Below, piece by piece: positions 7,611-13,245 of a stretch of DNA of 13,245 nucleotides. Position numbers and translations under genes: made by a program. Numbering within the stretch: position 1 is the stretch's first letter; each line of letters starts with the position of its first letter. A model generated the notes under the pieces. It searched no databases. It was not told the origin of the DNA and saw only the letters and a program-made list of their open reading frames with translations. This stretch comes from Acanthamoeba lenticulata (Eukaryota; Discosea; Longamoebia; Acanthamoebidae). The stretch covers positions 1 to 13,245 of the forward strand of contig NAVB01000062.1 of NCBI GenBank assembly GCA_002179805.1, in the 5' to 3' direction.

Positions 7611-10600
7611 TCAAGATGTCTTGTGAAGGACATCTCGGACTTGCTGGAGGTCGCCATAGTTGGCGCCAGCTGTGTCCTCGGCCGCCAGCGGAAGGTAGCA
7701 AGGGTCCGTGAAGATGCGCGTGAACGGCGACCCCTCGCAGGGGTTCTCCAGGTGCAGCGGTCCTAAGCGCACAACCCAGCCGGGTCAGCTATGAGGCAAG
7801 ATGGGGAGACGTTGGAGAAGAGAGAGGTATCTACCGCTGAGAGCCTGGACCAGCAATGGCAGTGAGGAGTACTGCTGGTCATCGAGCACAAAGCCCTGAC
7901 CGCATCCGCGCGGTTGGTTGAGGCGCCAGCTAGTGATCCCGGTGGTCGACATGCGGGACAGGGTGAAGGCCCCAAGCTGGCTGCTGAAGCGCACAAGGTA
8001 CGAACCAGGGCCGCTCCTGGTGAGGATCTGCTCCGCATCCGAAGCGCTGAGGTCTCCATGGAACCACCTGGCAGATTCGTCGTTTTTTTTTTACGTCAAC
8101 AACAAGTTGAGAGAATGAGGCATTCGGGTGGAGGTGTTGCTTTGGGAAGGGGGGGGGCTAATGGTACGGTTGCGCCAGGGTTGACCGCACGCGGTTGAAG
8201 AAGGCCATGGCCGCCTCGCCAGACGAGTTGGCGCCCTTGATCGGGCCAAACCACTCCGAGAAGCGATTGAACGTCTCAATGCGCACGACCTCCCGGCCCT
8301 CAGCAAATGCCTTCTCCGCTGTTTGGTGTTTGTGGGGATGGTGAGGGCGACGATAATGGCGAGGACGATGGTGAATATGTACCAAGAAGAGCCTTAAGGC
8401 ACTTGTAGTTGACGTCCGCCTGGCTATCGTACTTGCTTTTGCTGCTGTAGGCTCCGCCCTTGAGGAAGCGCTCTTCGTCGGCGTTGAACACGGGCGCCAT
8501 TGGCGAGTCGTCCAAGTACTCGTACAGGGCTTGCACAAAGTCGACCCACGAGACCACAAACTGCGGAATCACCGCGTGGCCCGTTTGTTTGTGTGTTATA
8601 TCGCTCCCTCCCAAAAGGCCATGATGAGGGAATGAGGGAATGATGGGGCGGCACCTCTTTGATAAAGTAGCGGAGCCAGAAACGACAGGCCGAGAGCTCG
8701 GATATCGCGACTTCGATGATAATCTCATCCAGGGCCGCGTTGACCTCCTCAAAGTCCGGTCGGTTCTCCGGGTAGGCGTCCCAGCAGCTCTCGATCAGAG
8801 CTTTCAGGTGCGTGGGGCAGTCGGCCGGGATGGGCGGTCTCTCTTCATCCTCCACAACCGCCCTCACGAACTCGCCGTAATCCGAGTGGTGCGGGAAAGG
8901 GTCCTGCATGACCAGAGGCATGCTCGCTCAGCTAAGGCGATCGACGGGTGGGAGGTGATGTAGAAGGTGATTAAAAACGCACCCTGCCCGTCAATATCTC
9001 CCAGAGAACGATGCCAAAGCTGTTGCGCATTACAGAACGACACAATCACAGAGGTGGTGAGGATGAGGCCACCAAAGGGAAGGCAACGACTCTCTACATA
9101 CCTGTAGACGTCGGCCTTTTCGTCGAATTCTTCCTGCATCATGACCTCGGGCGCCATGTAGAGCGGAGTGCCCTTGGCGCCGCCCTGATCTTTCATGGTG
9201 GGCTTGGGCTTGATGGCGCTCAGGCCAAAGTCGCACACCTTCACCCTGTATTGGGTGCCAGTCTTGTACTGTTTTTCGCCCGAGAGTGCCCATGAGTACG
9301 TGGACCGACCCAAGCAACAGCTGTCCCTGATGAGGAGGCGGTACCAAAAGGTTGGCCGCCTTCAAGTCGCGGTGAATGATGGGCGGGTTGGAGCAATGCA
9401 GCCAGTTGACGCCGAGAGCCGCGTCCTTGGCCATCCGCATCTTGTCAAAGAGGGAGAATTGGAGGCCTCGCCTCTTGATCAGCGTGTCCAGGTCCCTGTT
9501 TGTTGTCCACCATTTTCCGCACCACGTAAGCATCCGAGCGCCAACCCACACGTTGAGGAGTGGGACGCGCGGTACCCGTCCATCAGTTCGGTGACGATCT
9601 TGAACTGGCCAGGAATGGTGCAGGCGCCCATGAAGAGCACGATGTTGGGGTGGGGATTGGCACACATGATCTCGACTTCCGTGCGGAGAAGTGAGAGCTG
9701 AACTTCGTCGAGCTCCATGACCAGGGGGATCTTGACGGCGACGTCGTTTGCACGGCACACGCCGCGATAAACCGCGCCGAAGCAGCCGTCGCCCAGCTTT
9801 TGCCCCAGCGTGATCTCTTCCGGCTTGATCTCCGCGGCCCCTGACGCGACGCGGGTCTCCTGAGACTTGCGGATGGCGAGCGCACTCGTGCTGAGGGAGC
9901 CGGCGGCGGAAGAAGCAGCCGATGGGGTTTTGCCTGCCAAGACCATCCGGAGGACGGAAATGTTGTTCTCAAGGGCCGTCTTCCATTCGTTGGCGGAAGA
10001 CTCGAACGTGAGAATAAACTCCTCCCCGCCCAGCGTCTTGAAGGAGAGGTCGTTGGTCGCGGCCTTGAGGTCGGTGATAGTAAACAGCAGAACAGCGGTC
10101 GACCAGCTCAGTGCCTGAGGTGCAAGGGAACTGTGTTAGCGGAGAACGACAGGGAAAAAAACGAAAAACAAACAAAACAAAGTAAAAAGCACCTTGGTCG
10201 TGTTGTACAGACGCAGTGTGTACTCGTCAAGCTCGCACCACACCTTGGTACCGTGGTGCTTGACGTAGCCGCGCTTCAACCGGATGAAGTTGGGGTCAAC
10301 GGCAAGGCTTGGCTGCTTGGCTAAGCGCTTGACGTTGCCAAACAAGGTCACAGCCCACTCCAATCTGCGCGTGCAGACCAGGTAAGCGCTCAGTTTGCCG
10401 CGCATTTCAGCCCAACACGAACCGGTTGAGATCACTGGGCGCTTTGAGCGAAGAGATGCTGTAGCCCGAGAGAGTAATCAAAGTGGTTGAACCGGCTTGC
10501 TTCTTCTTTAAAACAATCTTGTCAGGCACTCTGTCGTCTTCGCTACGCTCCAGTTTGACCTCGCAGAGGGCCAGCTCGACCGTACCGGAGGGCTTTTGCG

Positions 10601-11842
10601 CCTGCCATGAAGGTGAGACCCATGACAATGGCCATTAACCACGAAGAGGGCGAGGCAGCACCTCAGGTTTGTCATAGTAGGAGAGAACAAGGCCGCCTAC
10701 TTGCACCCACTGTGGGCGGGCTTCATTGTCGCCGATGGAGAGAGAAAGCAGGCCACGCTTGTAGCGAACAGGCCAGTTATCGCACAGGGATTTCGTTGCG
10801 GTGTCGCTCAGGCCCTGGTTCGCCAGGAACTCTTCGTACACATCAGCCAGCCCCCTGGGCTCGATACGCTTGTTATGCTCTAGTGAGTCGTGCAACTGGG
10901 AGAGGAACGCGCTGAAGCCTGGCCCCAGAGCGTAGAGGTCAAGGTGAATCTCAGTGCCAGAATGATCATCCACGACGGTCATCCGCTGGTTGCCTGAGTC
11001 GCAGAAGTACTTGCAGTGGCCAATGTGCCACGAATGCCTGAAGCGGTTGATGTCAGGATTTTAAAACGGCCAACCACAAGACAGAGCGGCAGCGTACACT
11101 TCGGTGGCAACGCCGTTGTCGCGCGCAAGTGATCTGCCAGAAGAGAAGAACGGTTAAATTTGGGGGGGGGGGATGCTGGTTATTGCTGGCTATGGTACCT
11201 AGAATAACTCAAATGCTTTCCGTAGAGCTCCACCAAGTAAGAGCCCCCACGCGCGCCTCGCTGGAACGAGCCGTGCCATGCCTTTTGCACAAACTTGTCA
11301 AGTTGGCCAGCGTGGCATAGCTCGTGGTTCCTCTTAATTGAAAATAGCCTTGAAAACGCAGCAAAAGCGTCACTTTTGTGGTCAAAGAGAAGAGAGGGTC
11401 AAGGTGCACTTACCAGGACTCTTGCTCTTCTTGGGAGTCCGCTTGCATTTGGTAGGTCCTTGTGGCTGTGTGAAGCTGAATATTGAACTTGGAGCGCTTG
11501 TCAATGGCGTGTGCGGTCACTTCGCGTACGTTTGGCAGCTCGATGACCGCAATAGGCAAGGAATCCTGGAAAAGCTTCTAAGTTGAAGATGTGAACACCG
11601 CATCGTGAACGCTAAGCTGGCACCTTTTTGTTTTTGAAATAGCTGATACCGCTGTTCTCGAGATAAAACCAGCGACGCTTCCAGCCTTTGTGGGTGTTTC
11701 CTTGCTTTCGTAGAAAGCCTTGCTTGATAAGGGCTCCATCTCGCCCTCCTGCCCGAAAGTCATAAAGGATATCAAAGTCAACCTTCTTTTTCTTCTTCTC
11801 CACTTCCTCGATAGTAGGAGCCGAAGATCTCATCGCAAGCAT
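7611..11842 (-). CDS. SHK-like signalling kinase: PH regions, TKL-type kinase domain, SH2 domain
   Basis: Fifteen exons: 11842-11624, 11565-11414, 11330-11199, 11133-11098, 11037-10662, 10601-10193, 10114-9576, 9495-9345, 9268-9102, 9019-8983, 8903-8655, 8560-8383, 8318-8168, 8067-7835, 7762-7611 (TGA). About 1059 residues if one extra base in exon 6 is discounted. PH1 is at ~38-124 (GWKRRWFYLE; closing W). A poorly recognised region follows, then PH-like 2 (~268-375) and PH-like 3 (~410-500). Kinase from ~542: glycine loop LGDGCFGAV, AVKI (Lys569), HRDLKAAN (Asp664), DFG (684-686), GTPLYMAPE, SCWDAYPENRPDFEEV; this is TKL-like, and the HRDLK loop suggests Ser/Thr or dual specificity. SH2 at ~933-1010: WFHGDLSASDAEQIL, then SYLVRFSS with pocket Arg958. 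A Trp/Phe-rich linker precedes the SH2, and about 50 unrecognised residues follow. Inferred job: membrane phosphoinositide recruitment plus phosphotyrosine reading. ATG at 11833 is an alternative start. Confidence 0.9.
10193..10601 (-). other. Kinase exon 6 with apparent +1 frameshift at a GGG run (plus-strand CCC 10411-10413)
   Basis: Upstream of the run the exon reads GYSISSLKAPSDLNRF in one frame and meets a TGA just after it. Downstream, EMRGKLSAYLVCTRRLEW continues in the next frame without a splice site between. Discounting one base makes the exon 408 nt, exactly phase 0 to phase 0 as its neighbours require. Sequencing error at the homopolymer is the simplest reading; a real lesion or slippage site is possible. 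Confidence 0.75.
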
Positions 11843-11847
11843 CGTTA

Positions 11848-11895
11848 GCCTGTCTGTAGCTCAACTGGTCGCAGCGCAACCAAGGACCTTGGTTG
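11848..11895 (+). other. tRNA-like 5' half with A-box and 9-bp hairpin (probable relic)
   Basis: TAGCTCAACTGG (11857-11868) looks like a tRNA D-arm and pol III A-box. It is followed by a perfect inverted repeat, CAACCAAGG (11877-11885) and CCTTGGTTG (11887-11895), separated by one base, where an anticodon stem would sit. There is no T-arm or matching 3' acceptor strand downstream before the tRNA-Thr gene, so this is not a complete tRNA. It lies just upstream of the kinase start codon. Confidence 0.45.
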
Positions 11896-11959
11896 CCGTA
11901 AAAGGATAACGATAACCATACTTAACCAATACGCATTCGGTCCGTTACTTGAGTAGGAA

Positions 11960-12031
11960 GGCACTTTAGCTTAGTGGTAGAGCGTCAGTCTTGTAAACTG
12001 AAGGTCATGGGTTCAATCCCCATAAGTGCCT
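11960..12031 (+). tRNA. tRNA-Thr (anticodon TGT)
   Basis: The cloverleaf folds fully. Acceptor stem GGCACTT (11960-11966) pairs with AAGTGCC (12024-12030). The D-arm is GCTTAGTGGTAGAGC. The anticodon stem TCAGT/ACTGA holds the loop CTTGTAA with anticodon TGT at 11992-11994. The T-stem ATGGG/CCCAT holds the loop TTCAATC. There is no intron and no encoded CCA, as expected for a eukaryotic nuclear gene. A-box and B-box (GGTTCAATCCC) are intact. It reads threonine ACA codons and possibly other ACN codons. The discriminator base appears to be T. Confidence 0.95.
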
Positions 12032-12036
12032 TTTTT
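12031..12036 (+). terminator. Pol III T-run terminator of tRNA-Thr
   Basis: Six T residues directly follow the acceptor stem, the normal RNA polymerase III stop. The first T may also be the discriminator base. Confidence 0.85.
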
Positions 12037-12139
12037 GCATAGTGACACGGTAAAGCAAGAGAATTTTTGCACGGTGCGAGAGTAAAAAGTGGTCACACCG
12101 GAACCTGATTTCTTCCGATTGAGGTTTAATCGATTCAAC

Positions 12140-13245
12140 ATGTTGCGTTCAGGTCGTCTCGCAGCTGTCACCGTACAACCGCTTAAAGCCACCACCCTCT
12201 CTGCCGTGATGCCCTTGCGCCTGGCACAACGCGGGACCCTGCACACGTCTGTGGTTCTTCGTGCTGCCGTTCCAGCTTCGTGTATCCTGTTGCCCACCTC
12301 CTGTTGTTCCCTATGACTGCGCGCACTCACTCGACCGGTGCTGGTGCCGCGGGCTCACCACAGTGCCACGGCTCACCCTGGTGGAGCGCGCGTTGACCTA
12401 CCAGCAGCGCACGGCGATCGTGTCCGCGGCCGACTCGGCCATCGATGCGCCACAGCAGCCGCATAAGCAGGCTGACGCCCAGCGGAGCTATCGCCGTCTG
12501 CTGGCCGATGCCAACGCTGTTGCCGAACGCCTACGCCAGCTCACGTGCGACTCCCCCACAAAACAGCCGCCACTCGACCCTTCTTTTTGCCGTCGGCTGA
12601 TGGCTGCGTTTGTGGCTTTGGGGGGCTGGGCGCAGAGGCGCGGGCCCGGGGAGAGACATCCAGGAGAAGCGCGTCGCGTTTTTGTGTCCCGCCGACTACT
12701 CCTACGTTGCCTCCCAATGGGGCATCTGGGTCCGCCCGTCCTCCACTTGATCCATCCTTGCCGCCCCGCGCGTTCTCACTCACAACGAGTTGCTGACGCG
12801 CGTGCCCGTGTGCCACAGAGCGCCGGCGGCGTGGCCGTTCCCATCGGTCCGTGCTCGATCGATCGATCTCTGGTGCCCTCCAGCCAGTGCCTTCGTGCGT
12901 CTCACCACTTCCCTTGGTGTGGTGTGGTTGGGGGGATCGGGCAGGCGTGCATCATCCGGGCCCCGAGATCGAATACGTGATCAGCAACAGCGAGGCCTCT
13001 GCTGTCGTCATCCATCCCATGCACGCAACTTCCTCCTCCCGCCACGTTCCTTCACGCGAAGCACGTGTCCGCTTCATGTGCTTACTTGGAGTTATTCGCG
13101 TATATGTCTGCATAGGTACGAGGGGCTGGTGGAGCCCATCGCACGGCAGCTCCGGGTGCCCGTCCTCACCCTCCAGCCGCAGCTCTTCCCTCCTCATGAC
13201 GTGCGTACCCCCAAATTCCCCCCCCCCCGGGGGGCCCAAGATAGG
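12140..13245 (+). CDS. ACSF3-like malonyl-CoA synthetase, amino-terminal part (3' end outside window)
   Basis: Proposed exons: 12140-12281, 12364-12544, 12654-12729, 12819-12846, 12945-about 13020, 13116-13200; the intron with donor GTGCGT at 13201 leaves the window. About 196 residues are visible. The first ~45 residues (MLRSGRLAAVTVQPLKA...) have Arg and hydroxyl residues and no acidic residue, fitting mitochondrial import. The body reads LVERALTYQQRTAIV, YRRLLADANAVAERLRQL, EKRVAFLCPADYSYVASQW, SAGGVAVPIG, HHPGPEIEYVISNSEASAVV and YEGLVEPIARQLRVPVL. This matches the opening of the AMP-forming acyl-CoA synthetase fold and, by order, the ACSF3/AAE13 branch, which activates malonate with ATP and CoA for mitochondrial fatty-acid synthesis and malonate removal. 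The ATP-binding loop and catalytic motifs lie outside, so substrate is inferred. Uncertain points: the exon 1 donor (12282 chosen for phase; 12261 also fits) and the exon 5 donor. Confidence 0.8.

Larger units (their letters stand above)
11843..12139. promoter_or_regulatory. Divergent intergenic region between the kinase and ACSF3-like genes
   Basis: This 297-nt gap separates two divergent start codons (11842 minus, 12140 plus). It carries the tRNA-like half near the kinase and the complete tRNA-Thr gene in the centre. Only about 105 nt remain between the tRNA terminator and the ligase ATG, so that promoter is compact. No TATA box is convincing. Confidence 0.5.

Noticed and set aside
1..13245. 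Bacterial operon, insertion sequence or phage content
   Set aside because: All genes are intron-split eukaryotic genes; no transposase, integrase, terminal inverted repeats or Shine-Dalgarno-led gene runs were seen.

Overview
This is eukaryotic nuclear DNA, most likely from an amoebozoan close to Acanthamoeba. Five protein genes are split by many short introns (about 40-155 nt). Coding exons are GC-rich, AT-rich stretches fall mainly in introns, spacing is compact, and one gene encodes an SHK-type kinase-SH2 protein, a class described in Dictyostelium. The species call is an inference from style and gene content; no database was searched. Exon boundaries come from GT/AG signals, reading-frame phase and family resemblance, without transcript data.

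Layout. (1) 1-1649, minus, 3' part beyond the window: amino-terminal beta-propeller of an ELYS/AHCTF1-like nucleoporin. (2) 1990-3828, plus: a nine-exon polytopic membrane protein of unknown family. (3) 3829-4766: convergent intergenic region with homopolymer tracts and a polypurine mirror repeat. (4) 4767-6954, minus, seven exons: complete HMG-CoA synthase with a mitochondrial-type presequence. (5) 6955-7610: non-coding region with a perfect E2F-type palindrome, a CArG-like box and a tandem CCAAT-containing repeat. (6) 7611-11842, minus, fifteen exons: a large signalling kinase with three PH or PH-like regions, a TKL-type kinase domain and a carboxy-terminal SH2 domain; one exon carries an apparent one-base frameshift. 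(7) 11843-12139: a short divergent intergenic region with a tRNA-Thr(TGT) gene and an upstream tRNA-like 5' half. (8) 12140 to the end, plus: start of an ACSF3-like malonyl-CoA synthetase, again with a mitochondrial-type amino terminus.

These are separate eukaryotic transcription units, with no operon. Two (HMG-CoA synthase and the ACSF3-like ligase) are acyl-CoA enzymes predicted to act in mitochondria. The most unusual items are the PH/PH/PH-kinase-SH2 architecture, the dominance of GT(A/G)C 5' splice sites, a likely GC-AG intron, and the regulatory-looking repeats upstream of the HMG-CoA synthase gene.
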